This document shows positions 8,132 to 15,548 of a stretch of DNA of 64,000 bases, piece by piece; positions within the stretch are counted from its first letter, which is position 1, and each line of letters starts with the position of its first letter. The DNA lies in the NCBI GenBank assembly GCA_040902745.1, contig JBBDWR010000013.1, positions 62,001 to 126,000 on the forward strand. The letters are read 5' to 3'. The notes beneath the pieces are model-generated. The model did no database searches, had not been told where the DNA came from, and was given only the letters and a program-made list of their open reading frames with translations. Position numbers and translations under genes: made by a program. The DNA comes from JBBDWR01 sp040902745. Lineage in GTDB: Bacteria > Actinomycetota > UBA4738 > HRBIN12.

Positions 8132-10588
8132 ATGGATCCACGCGAGATCTTCGAGAGGATCATCAAGGCGGACGAGAGGCTCAAGTACGCCAGGCCGGAA
8201 CAGGCCGACGCACGCCGAGCCCAGGCGCGAGAGATCCTCGAACGGGCCCGCGACGAAGCGCGAGAGATCGGGAACGAGGATCTGGTGCGTCAGGCCGAGC
8301 GACGTCTCGCGGACCTGGACAAAATGGACCCGCCCCCGCCGATCGCCGGAGGAGCCAAAGAAATCGATGCGGTGCCGTTCTTGGCGACGCCGTCATCCGC
8401 GACGGGGGCAGACCGTCCGATGCGCCACGAGCCCGCGCCCGACGGACCACGACCCACTCCCGCCGACCCGCTGCCGGGCGCCGCGGCGGAGGCCGGCGTT
8501 CCGAGCGCGAAACGGGAGAAAGCACCTCCCGAACTCGGCACCGACGCGATCGCGATCCTCGAGGGACGCACGTTCATGTACTCCGACGACCATGGGGACG
8601 TGCCAGCCGGCTCGGTCGGAGGACTGGTCCACCTCGACACCCGGTTCCTGAGCCGATGGGAGTTCACGGTGAACGGCTCGAAGGGGAAGTTGCTCCGTGC
8701 GCACGACGTCGACTACTACTCCGCGAGTTTCTTCCTGGCCAACCGCGACCTCCCCGGCCTACCCCAGAACACGCTGGCGATCCGGCGGGCCCGGTTCGTC
8801 GGCGACGGTTTGCGCGAGAAGATCTCCGTGCACAGCTACTTTCACGAGCCGGTGCAAGTGGAGCTGCGCCTGGCGATCGGTGCCGACTACGCGGATCTGT
8901 TCGAGATCAAGTCCGAGGTTCGAGACCGCAGCGATCAGACGACCATCACGGAGGACGCCGATCACCACGGCCTGGTGTTCCGGTATGAGCACGAGCGGTT
9001 CGTCGCAGAGACCCACATCCATGCCTCGGCCCCGTGCGAGGTGGATGGCACCGATCTCGTATGGCACGCCACGATCGCCCCGAACGATCATTGGGCCACC
9101 GATCTCCGCGTGCGGGTGAGCTCCGAGGGCCGGATCATGGAGCCTACGCACGAGGACTTCGGCGAAAGGCGCGCCGAGGGCAGCAACGACCCACTTATGC
9201 GCTGGCGATCACAGGTGCCGAAGTTCACCTCTGACGCGCATCGTCTCGAGATGGTGTTCGCTCGTTCGGTCGACGACCTGGCCGCGCTCCGGATCCAGGG
9301 AACCTTCCGCGGGGAGGAGTTCGTGCTGCCCGCCGCCGGGCTTCCGTGGTTCATGACCCTGTTCGGACGGGACACGCTGATCACGTCCTACCAGTCGATC
9401 TGGGTCGGACCGCAACTCGCGCATGGGGCGCTGGCCGCGCTCGGGCTGCTGCAAGGCAAACAGGTCGACGACTTCAAGGACGAAGAGCCCGGCAAGATCC
9501 TGCACGAGGGTCGCACGGGGGAGCTCACGATGCTGGGACTCAAGCCCCACAGTCCCTACTACGGCGCGGTGGATACGACTCCGTTGTGGTTGGTCATGCT
9601 CAACGAGTATTGGCGCTGGACCGCGGACGACGACTTCATCCGCGCCCACTGGGACGGAGTGACCGACGCCCTCGATTGGATCGCAACGCGCGGAGACCGG
9701 GATCACGACGGCTACATCGAGTACGCGACCCGTTCCTCGCAGGGGCTCGGGAACCAGTGCTGGCGGGATTCGTGGAACGGTGTGCAGTTCGCCGACGGGA
9801 CGATCCCCTACCTTCCGATCGCGATCGCCGAGGCCCAGGGGTACGTCTACGACGCCAAGCTGCGAGTCGCCGACATGGCCGAGGTTCTCTACGAATCGAC
9901 CGACTACGCGAACAAGCTGCGCGCCGAAGCGAATGAACTGAAGGATCGCTTCAACCAGGACTTCTGGGTGGACGATCGCGGCGGCTACTACGCGATCGGG
10001 CTGGACGCCGACAAGCGCAAGATCGACTCGATGACCTCGAACATGGGCCATCTGCTGTGGTCGGGCATCGTTCCGCGCGAACGAGCGCGCACCGTGGCGG
10101 ATCGCCTGCTGTCCGACGAGCTGTTCTCCGGATGGGGGGTGCGCACGCTGTCCACCGAGGATGTGGGGTTCAACCCGATCGGCTACCACCTGGGTACCGT
10201 CTGGCCACACGACAACTCACTCATCGTCGACGGACTCGTGCGCTACGGCTTCCGGGACGAGGCGAACAGGATCTGCCTGGCGTTGCTCGAGGCCGCGGGC
10301 TATCTCGAGGATCGTCTCCCCGAAGCGTTCTCCGGATTCAGCCGCGACATCGGCCGCTTCCCCGTGCCGTATCCGACCGCGTGCAGCCCCCAGGCATGGG
10401 CCACGGGGGCGCCGTTCCTGTTCGTCCGCGCGATGCTCGGGATGCAGGCGAACGACGGGCATCTGACCGTGGACCCGCACGTTCCGGAAGAGCTGGGCAG
10501 GATCCTGATCCACGGGATGCATGCGTTCGGCGCCCGCTGGGACGTCGAGGCGGTCGGGACCAGTGGCAATGTGCGGTTGACCCAGTAG
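8132..10588 (+). CDS. Amylo-alpha-1,6-glucosidase (glycogen debranching enzyme family) with helical N-terminal extension
   Basis: An 818-residue protein; ATG 8132 is chosen because gaggggat precedes it by a normal distance. Residues 1-65 form a charged, probably coiled-coil helix (KADERLKYA...), followed by a Pro/Ala-rich linker to about residue 130. Then comes the bacterial debranching-enzyme N-terminal domain (ILEGRTFMYSDDHGDVPAGS, DTRFLSRWEF). The C-terminal half is an alpha/alpha-barrel glycosidase region (LPWFMTLFGRDTLITSYQS, GYHLGTVWPHDNSL). The family hydrolyses alpha-1,6 branch points or related glucosides. The N-terminal helix is not part of the usual domain set and may mediate oligomerisation or protein contact. 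No glycogen synthase or phosphorylase gene is next to it. Confidence 0.88.
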   Translation: MDPREIFERIIKADERLKYARPEQADARRAQAREILERARDEAREIGNEDLVRQAERRLADLDKMDPPPPIAGGAKEIDAVPFLATPSSATGADRPMRHEPAPDGPRPTPADPLPGAAAEAGVPSAKREKAPPELGTDAIAILEGRTFMYSDDHGDVPAGSVGGLVHLDTRFLSRWEFTVNGSKGKLLRAHDVDYYSASFFLANRDLPGLPQNTLAIRRARFVGDGLREKISVHSYFHEPVQVELRLAIGADYADLFEIKSEVRDRSDQTTITEDADHHGLVFRYEHERFVAETHIHASAPCEVDGTDLVWHATIAPNDHWATDLRVRVSSEGRIMEPTHEDFGERRAEGSNDPLMRWRSQVPKFTSDAHRLEMVFARSVDDLAALRIQGTFRGEEFVLPAAGLPWFMTLFGRDTLITSYQSIWVGPQLAHGALAALGLLQGKQVDDFKDEEPGKILHEGRTGELTMLGLKPHSPYYGAVDTTPLWLVMLNEYWRWTADDDFIRAHWDGVTDALDWIATRGDRDHDGYIEYATRSSQGLGNQCWRDSWNGVQFADGTIPYLPIAIAEAQGYVYDAKLRVADMAEVLYESTDYANKLRAEANELKDRFNQDFWVDDRGGYYAIGLDADKRKIDSMTSNMGHLLWSGIVPRERARTVADRLLSDELFSGWGVRTLSTEDVGFNPIGYHLGTVWPHDNSLIVDGLVRYGFRDEANRICLALLEAAGYLEDRLPEAFSGFSRDIGRFPVPYPTACSPQAWATGAPFLFVRAMLGMQANDGHLTVDPHVPEELGRILIHGMHAFGARWDVEAVGTSGNVRLTQ

Positions 10589-10591
10589 TGG

Positions 10592-10840
10592 TCAGGTCGA
10601 CCGGAGGGTGCGGAACGCTTCCATCAGGTGCTCGACCGCGCCGTCGGGAACCGCCGTCTCCGTGAGCGCCCCGGTGACGCGGATCGTCGTGCGCATCTGC
10701 GAGAGGTAGTTCGAGCATCCGGGGCAGTCCGTCAGATGCGCGTCGACGCGCGCTCGCTCGTGTGCGGACATCGCATCCTCGAGGTAGTCGGTGACCAGCT
10801 CCACCAGCTCCGCACAGGTCATCTCGTTCCGATCGCTCAC
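10592..10840 (-). CDS. Zinc-finger anti-sigma factor (zf-HC2 type)
   Basis: An 82-residue protein with the H-x3-C-x2-C zinc motif (VDAHLTDCPGC, residues about 32-42) preceded by a Cys near position 9, as in ZAS-domain anti-sigma factors such as RsrA. There is no membrane helix, so it is cytosolic. Its start overlaps the stop of the sigma gene by 4 nt (10837-10840), the standard arrangement for translational coupling of an ECF sigma factor and its inhibitor. RsrA-type factors sense thiol oxidation; that is possible here but not shown. Confidence 0.9.
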   Translation of the reverse strand: MSDRNEMTCAELVELVTDYLEDAMSAHERARVDAHLTDCPGCSNYLSQMRTTIRVTGALTETAVPDGAVEHLMEAFRTLRST

Positions 10841-11490
10841 GCGCGCTCCTCGTCGCCTAGGAGCCGCTCGAGCGCGCGCCGGACCTTCGATCGCGCGCGA
10901 TGGAGCAGGACCCGCTGATTGGTCTCGCTGATCTCGAGCACGTTACACACCTCGGCGGAACTCCAACCCAACACGTCGCGCAGCTGGAGCACCTCGGCTT
11001 GCATCGGGGGCAGGGTGTCGATCACGCTCCGGAGGGCCGCGAGCGTTTCCCGAGCCTGGAGTCGTTCCTCGGGGATGTCCTCCCAGCTCGCCGGCGTCAT
11101 CGCCCAGTGACCGCCCCACCGTTCGCCCGCCGCAAGGAACCGGTCCGGATCCACCGAAGGCACCTCGTCGTCTCCGAAAGCGGAGAACGGAGAGGAACGG
11201 CTTTCCCGCTGTCCGCGCGTCTTCGCGAGGTTGGCGAGGATCCGGAAGATCCAGGTGCGCAGTGACGATCGGCCCTCGAACCGCCCGATCCCCTGCAGCA
11301 CGGCGAGCCACGCGTCCTGAACGACTTCTTCAGCGACGGCTTGCGTGGAGACGAACCGCCGAGCGAAACGGAGCATCGAGCCGTGTTCGCGACGGACCAG
11401 CGCCTCGAACGCTTGCTCGTCGCCGTCCCGGATCGCACGGGCGAGCGTGAGGTCGTTCGGAGGTGCGGCGGGTGTGGCGGATTCGGTCAC
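10837..11490 (-). CDS. ECF-type RNA polymerase sigma factor
   Basis: A 217-residue sigma-70 family protein. Region 2 spans about residues 25-95 (FEALVRREHGSMLRFARRFV, EEVVQDAWLAVLQG, SLRTWIFRILANLA). Region 4 spans about 150-210 (LPPMQAEVLQLRDVLGWSSA, then VCNVLEISETNQRVLLHRAR). A roughly 45-residue linker lies between. The GTG at 11490 is the only sensible start. It is co-transcribed with the overlapping zinc anti-sigma factor. ECF factors of this layout usually govern envelope or oxidative stress genes and often their own promoter; no regulon can be read here. Confidence 0.95.
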   Translation of the reverse strand: MTESATPAAPPNDLTLARAIRDGDEQAFEALVRREHGSMLRFARRFVSTQAVAEEVVQDAWLAVLQGIGRFEGRSSLRTWIFRILANLAKTRGQRESRSSPFSAFGDDEVPSVDPDRFLAAGERWGGHWAMTPASWEDIPEERLQARETLAALRSVIDTLPPMQAEVLQLRDVLGWSSAEVCNVLEISETNQRVLLHRARSKVRRALERLLGDEERA

Positions 11491-11527
11491 GGCGGCCGGA
11501 GTCCAGTCCGGCTCGCGCGACTCGGCG

Positions 11528-12601
11528 CTAGGGTCGTCCGGCGCCGACGAAGCTGCCCCAGTTGATCGGGCCTACCTTGACCGCTCCGCTGGGTCCGGGG
11601 TGGCTCGCGTCGATCATGCTGTTGCCTCCCACGTACATCGAGACGTGGGAGATCGGGGAGTAGAAGAACAACAGGTCGCCCGGCTGGATGCTTCCACGGT
11701 CGACCCTCGGGGTCGCCGCGTACTGCGCGGAGGATGAGTGGGGCAATGAGACACCTCCATGCTGCCAGGACCACAACATGAGCCCCGAACAGTCGAAGCC
11801 GGACGGCGAAGCCCCGCCCCAGACGTACTGCGTGCCGATCATGCTGTAGGCCGCGTTGACGGCCGCGGTCGCCCCGGAGCCATTGATCGGAGGATTGCCG
11901 CCACCGGATGTGTCCGTGCCGCCTCCACCCGAGGGTGCTGCCGCGGCAGCCTCAGCCTCGGCAGCCGCCGCCGCGGCGGCTTCGCGGGCAGCCTCCTTCT
12001 CGGCTTCGACCTTGCGCTGCAGGTCGCCGATCAGCGCTTCCTGCTGGTCGAGGGCGCTTTCGATCTCGCCCTTCTTGTCGGCGAGCTGGTCTTTGAGTTC
12101 TTCTTGGCGTTGCTGGGCGGTCTCGAGTTCCTGTTGTGCCCATTCGGCCTCTTGGCTGGCGTTCTCAGCCTCGGCCGCGAGGTCGGCGTCCTGCTGCTGC
12201 ATCCGGTCGATGAACTCGAGCCGGTCCGAGAAGTCCGTGAAGTCGCCCGATCCGAGGAGCACGTCGAGCTCGGAACCGGCGCTCATGTAGGCGCCGCTCA
12301 CCCGCACACCGAGCTGTTCGATCGCCGCGTCGGCCCGGGCGGTCGCCTCGGCCTCGTCCTGCTGGGCCTGGGCGAGCTGATCCTGGATCTGCGTCAACTC
12401 GACCTGGGCCTCGTTGTACTGCTCGACCAGGAGTGAGAACTCCTGGGTCAGGTCGTCCTTCTTGCTCTGTGCGGCGGCGAGGTCGTCCTCGGATGGGGTC
12501 GCACTGGCCGCGGGGATCGCGACGAACGTCGAGACCAAGAGTCCCACGGCGATGATCAGCCTGGTGGATCGTGAGCGAGCGTTGTGGGTGAGTTTCTGCA
12601 T
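11528..12601 (-). CDS. Secreted NlpC/P60 peptidoglycan endopeptidase with coiled-coil N-terminus
   Basis: The 357-residue product starts with a signal peptide (basic start, hydrophobic LIIAVGLLVSTFVAIPAASA, cleavage near residue 35). A long coiled coil follows (about 38-210, rich in Q/E/A), as in RipA/PcsB-type hydrolases. After an Ala/Gly/Pro linker comes the NlpC/P60 domain with Cys271 (FDCSG), His319 (ISHVSMYVG) and His334 (DASHPG) as the likely catalytic triad. It should cleave stem peptides of the cell wall outside the cytoplasm during division or growth. It has its own well-formed promoter and an unusual 5'-terminal hairpin (separate entries). There is no Shine-Dalgarno before ATG 12601. 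Confidence 0.93.
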   Translation of the reverse strand: MQKLTHNARSRSTRLIIAVGLLVSTFVAIPAASATPSEDDLAAAQSKKDDLTQEFSLLVEQYNEAQVELTQIQDQLAQAQQDEAEATARADAAIEQLGVRVSGAYMSAGSELDVLLGSGDFTDFSDRLEFIDRMQQQDADLAAEAENASQEAEWAQQELETAQQRQEELKDQLADKKGEIESALDQQEALIGDLQRKVEAEKEAAREAAAAAAAEAEAAAAAPSGGGGTDTSGGGNPPINGSGATAAVNAAYSMIGTQYVWGGASPSGFDCSGLMLWSWQHGGVSLPHSSSAQYAATPRVDRGSIQPGDLLFFYSPISHVSMYVGGNSMIDASHPGPSGAVKVGPINWGSFVGAGRP

Positions 12602-12613
12602 AAGTAAGGAAAA

Positions 12614-12631
12614 TGGCTGCCGTAGCAGCCA
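12614..12631 (-). promoter_or_regulatory. 5'-terminal UACG-capped hairpin of the NlpC/P60 mRNA
   Basis: On the minus strand the sequence reads TGGCTGC-TACG-GCAGCCA, a perfect 7-bp stem with a C(UACG)G tetraloop of the very stable UNCG class. It ends 12 nt before the start codon and coincides with the expected transcription start, 6-7 nt after the -10 box. The transcript would thus begin with the hairpin and then an A/U-rich spacer without a Shine-Dalgarno. A stabilising or translation-tuning role is inferred. Confidence 0.7.
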
Positions 12632-12637
12632 CAGACG

Positions 12638-12666
12638 AGGCTACCCGCGGCCCTGGGGGGCGTCAA
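12638..12666 (-). promoter_or_regulatory. Sigma-70-type promoter of the NlpC/P60 gene
   Basis: The minus strand has TTGACG (12666-12661), a 17-bp spacer and TAGCCT (12643-12638), a near-consensus housekeeping promoter for a high-GC actinobacterium. The expected start point is about 12631, the first base of the hairpin. Confidence 0.75.
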
Positions 12667-12798
12667 ACGTTTCTGACCAGTAGGGCCTCTGACCTGCGCA
12701 GATACGCGTGATTTCGGGTGCTCGGGGCTCCGAAAGGGTGCCAAACCGGGTGTTCATGCAGGTCAGGCCGGGGATCGCGACTGCTTCCAGAAAGCGCA

Positions 12799-12825
12799 AC
12801 GGGGGGCGCGCGCGGCGCCCCCCGT
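12799..12825 (-). terminator. Intrinsic terminator of tRNA-Pro
   Basis: A perfect 11-bp inverted repeat (ACGGGGGGCGC / GCGCCCCCCGT) with a 5-nt loop lies 14 nt after the 3' end of the tRNA. It is followed on the minus strand by a modest T-containing run (TTGCGCTTTCT). It would stop transcription before the NlpC/P60 promoter. Confidence 0.75.
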
Positions 12826-12839
12826 GCGACGGTTCCGGG

Positions 12840-12913
12840 TCGGGACGGCGGGATTTGAACCCGCGACCTCAGCGTCCCGAACGCTGCGCGCTACCAAGCT
12901 GCGCTACGTCCCG
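12840..12913 (-). tRNA. tRNA-Pro (anticodon CGG)
   Basis: The minus strand folds as a full tRNA. The acceptor arm is CGGGACG/CGTCCCG, the anticodon stem CAGCG/CGCTG encloses loop TTCGGGA (anticodon CGG), and the T arm is GCGGG-TTCAAAT-CCCGC. The discriminator base is A at 12840. The 3' CCA is not encoded (CCC follows). It decodes CCG, a common proline codon in this high-GC DNA. Confidence 0.97.
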
Positions 12914-13053
12914 GAAGGGTTCAGTCTAGCGGCTCGCGCCAGAGCTCCGCCGCCGCCTGAGCTCACCCGGCCGTCAGGCACGATTCCATGGATCGGCCGT
13001 TGGCGCCCGGTAGGCTGCCGACCGCCCCGGCCACGGAGGAGGAGCCCGCAGAG

Positions 13054-14079
13054 ATGAAGATCGCCCAGATCGCGCCGCCCTGGTTGCCGGTCCCACCACG
13101 CGGCTATGGGGGGATCGAGTGGGTCGTCTCCCTGCTCTCGGACGGGCTGGTCGAACGCGGACACGAGGTGACTCTGTTCGCGCCAGGCGACTCCACGACC
13201 ACGGCAACGTTGGAGTCGGTGTTCCCGGTTGCGCCGGGCCCGGATGCGATCAACTCGATCTGGTACGACGTCGTCCACGCGGGGTTCGCGCTGCGCGGTG
13301 CCGACAGGTTCGATGTGCTCCACGTGCATCCGTGGTGGTCGTCGCTCGTTGCTGCGGTGCAGACCCCGGTACCGGTCGTGCATACCTTGCACACCGCCTT
13401 CTTCGATCACGTCCGCCGGATCTACACGCAGGTGTATGACCTGGCGTGGTTCGTCGCGATCAGCGAGGCGCAGCTGGCGCAGATGCCGGAGCTGCGATCG
13501 GCGGGTGTCGTGTACAACGGGATCGATCTCGACCTCTATCCGCTCCAGCGTGAGAAGGAGGACTTCCTGCTGTTCCTCGGTCGCACCGCTCCGGAGAAAG
13601 GCCTGGCACGCGCGATCCTCGCCGCGCGAGCCGCCGGTTACCGCCTCATCTGCGCGGTCAAGGTCTCCAGCGAGACCGAGCGCCGCGAGTGGGAGGACAA
13701 CATCGAACCGCTCCTCGGTGACGACGTGGAGGTGCTCGGGGAGATCACCCACGACGAGAAGGTCGATCTGCTCCGACGTGCGCGTGCCGTGCTGTTTCCG
13801 ATCGACTGGGACGAACCGTTCGGGCTCGTCATGACCGAGGCGATGGCGTGCGGGACCCCCGTGATCGCCACGCGCCGCGGGTCCGTTCCCGAGGTGATCG
13901 CTGACGGGGAGACAGGTTTCATCGTCGAGGTCGAACAGTTCGTCGAACAGACCGTTGACCGTCTCCGGCGGCTCGACGACATCGATCCGGCGGCATGCCG
14001 CTCTCGCGTGGAGGACCACTTCTCGAGGCGAGCGATGCTCGACGGCTACGAGCGCGTGTACCGCCAGATCGTGGGCTGA
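13054..14079 (+). CDS. Glycosyltransferase family 4 protein
   Basis: A 341-residue GT-B fold glycosyltransferase. The N-terminal acceptor half starts MKIAQIAPPWLPVPPRGYGG with the GGIE/GGxE-type loop. The donor half has FLGRTAPEKGLARAI and the E-x7-E region (EPFGLVMTEAMACGTPVIA). The family moves a sugar from a nucleotide donor to a lipid, protein or metabolite; the substrate is unknown. ATG 13054 follows ggaggaggag. The gene stands alone and is convergent with the metallophosphoesterase. Confidence 0.9.
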   Translation: MKIAQIAPPWLPVPPRGYGGIEWVVSLLSDGLVERGHEVTLFAPGDSTTTATLESVFPVAPGPDAINSIWYDVVHAGFALRGADRFDVLHVHPWWSSLVAAVQTPVPVVHTLHTAFFDHVRRIYTQVYDLAWFVAISEAQLAQMPELRSAGVVYNGIDLDLYPLQREKEDFLLFLGRTAPEKGLARAILAARAAGYRLICAVKVSSETERREWEDNIEPLLGDDVEVLGEITHDEKVDLLRRARAVLFPIDWDEPFGLVMTEAMACGTPVIATRRGSVPEVIADGETGFIVEVEQFVEQTVDRLRRLDDIDPAACRSRVEDHFSRRAMLDGYERVYRQIVG

Positions 14080-14138
14080 GTCGTCGAGCATCGTCCCGCT
14101 CGGAACGACGTCGATGTCGGTCGGGTCGTCCGCTCGCT

Positions 14139-15062
14139 TCAGCCCTCGCGTGTGTGCAGATCGAGATAGGTGGCTTCGGGCCGGCACAGGAACCGGAAAG
14201 GCGCGAACCGGTTCGTTCCGATCCCGGGAGAGGTATAGAGGAACGCGTCCCCGAAGCGGATCAACCCCGACACGAGACGCGTCGGCATCACGCAGTTCGT
14301 CACGAGCGCGCCGACCAAGGGGAGCCGAACCTGACCTCCGTGCGTGTGCCCGGACAGAACGAGGTCGTACCCGAGCGCGACGAGCTCCGGAGCGGCGTCC
14401 GGCGAGTGGACGATCGCGAGTCCGAATCGATCCGGGGTCCGGCGGGGCGCCACCCGAAGATCGTGCCAGGCGATGTGCGGGTCGTCGAGACCGACGATCT
14501 CGGTCTGCAGCCCCCCTAGATCGGCGTCCCGGCGGACGTTCCGAAGCGAGGTCCATCCGTCGGCTTCGAGCTGCTCGATCAGCTCCGGGGCCCGGCCCCG
14601 CCGCGCGACGCGGATCTTGCGTCGCCGGTTGAAATACTTCAGCCAGTTGAGCGAGACCCACCTGGGCGTGACGAAGTGATCGTTCGAGCCGAGCACGAAA
14701 TAAGACGCCACTCGGCCGCGCACGGGTCGCAGCGCCTCGACCACCGCCTCGACCGCTTCGGGCTCGCCGACGAGGTCGCCTGTGACGACGGTGACGTCCG
14801 GGGGAGGAAGCCTCGCCAGGTAGGCCGCCATCCGCCGGTCGCCGCTCGCGTAATGCAGATCGGACAGGTGCAGCACCGTCAACCCGTCCTGGCTCGACGG
14901 AGCGCCAGTCGTCGGGCCGGATGCGGAGCCCGCCGCGCCTCTCGCCGGTAGGATGTCAAGCCGGTAGCGCACCGTGCGATACCAACGTCGTTCGATGAAC
15001 ACGCCGTAGGCGACGCAAAGCACGCCCGCGAGCACCACGGCGAACGCGATCCAGAGGAACAC
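14139..15062 (-). CDS. Membrane-anchored metallophosphoesterase
   Basis: A 307-residue calcineurin-like phosphoesterase with an N-terminal membrane helix (about residues 3-22, LWIAFAVVLAGVLCVAYGVF). The metal motifs are present: LSDLH, VTGDLVG, GSNDH (the usual GNHD with one residue exchanged in order) and GHTHGGQ. Relatives include YkuE-like phosphodiesterases acting at the membrane; the substrate is unknown. GTG 15062 is preceded by TAGACT 7 nt upstream and no Shine-Dalgarno, so the mRNA is probably leaderless. Only 14 nt separate this start from the divergent YqeY start. Confidence 0.88.
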   Translation of the reverse strand: MFLWIAFAVVLAGVLCVAYGVFIERRWYRTVRYRLDILPARGAAGSASGPTTGAPSSQDGLTVLHLSDLHYASGDRRMAAYLARLPPPDVTVVTGDLVGEPEAVEAVVEALRPVRGRVASYFVLGSNDHFVTPRWVSLNWLKYFNRRRKIRVARRGRAPELIEQLEADGWTSLRNVRRDADLGGLQTEIVGLDDPHIAWHDLRVAPRRTPDRFGLAIVHSPDAAPELVALGYDLVLSGHTHGGQVRLPLVGALVTNCVMPTRLVSGLIRFGDAFLYTSPGIGTNRFAPFRFLCRPEATYLDLHTREG

Positions 15063-15076
15063 GCAGGGGAGTCTAC

Positions 15077-15532
15077 GTGGCCGCTTCGAAGCTCAAGCTC
15101 CGTCTCGACGAGGAGATCAAGCAGGCACTCAAGGCGGGGGACAAGGTCCGCCTCGGCGCATTGCGCATGTTGTCTGCTGCCTTGACCAACCGGGAGAAGG
15201 ACGTCCTGCACGACCTGACCGACGAACAGGTCCAGGAGATGGCCACCCGGGAGGTCAAGCGCCGAACCGAATCGATCGAAGCGTTCGAGCAGGCCGGCCG
15301 CGACGACCTGGTGACCAAGGAGCGCGAAGAGCGAGAGGTGCTCGCCGCCTACGCGCCCGAGCAGCTGTCGGAAGCGGAGGTCGACGCGATCGTCGACGAG
15401 GCGATCGCCGCCACCGGTGCCACTTCCGTCAAGGAGATGGGCGCCGTGATGGGCGCGGTGATGGCGAAAGCCAAAGGCAAGGTCGACGGCAAGGTCGTGC
15501 AGGCGAAGGTGAAGTCCAAGCTCGCCGACTGA
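15077..15532 (+). CDS. GatB/YqeY domain protein
   Basis: The 151-residue protein matches YqeY along its whole length: LKLRLDEEIKQALKAGDKVR, LRMLSAAL, REVKRRTESIEAFEQAGR, YAPEQLSEAEV and a C-terminal KGKVDGKVVQAKVKSKLAD. YqeY resembles the tail of the GatB amidotransferase subunit and is thought to contact tRNA, but its cellular role is not settled. GTG 15077 has gggag 5 nt upstream. It is divergent from the metallophosphoesterase and convergent with the penicillin-binding protein gene (16 nt between stops). Confidence 0.9.
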   Translation: MAASKLKLRLDEEIKQALKAGDKVRLGALRMLSAALTNREKDVLHDLTDEQVQEMATREVKRRTESIEAFEQAGRDDLVTKEREEREVLAAYAPEQLSEAEVDAIVDEAIAATGATSVKEMGAVMGAVMAKAKGKVDGKVVQAKVKSKLAD

Positions 15533-15548
15533 GCCGTCGCACCCTGGG

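Noticed and set aside
6277..8184. Upstream extension of the rpsD frame (total 836 codons)
   Set aside because: It is antisense to the ADP-ribosylglycohydrolase and flavodoxin genes; S4 homology begins at ATG 6276.
12600..12780. c-di-AMP (ydaO) riboswitch before the NlpC/P60 gene, as in other actinobacteria
   Set aside because: The conserved ydaO blocks are not present, and the predicted start point leaves a leader of only about 30 nt.
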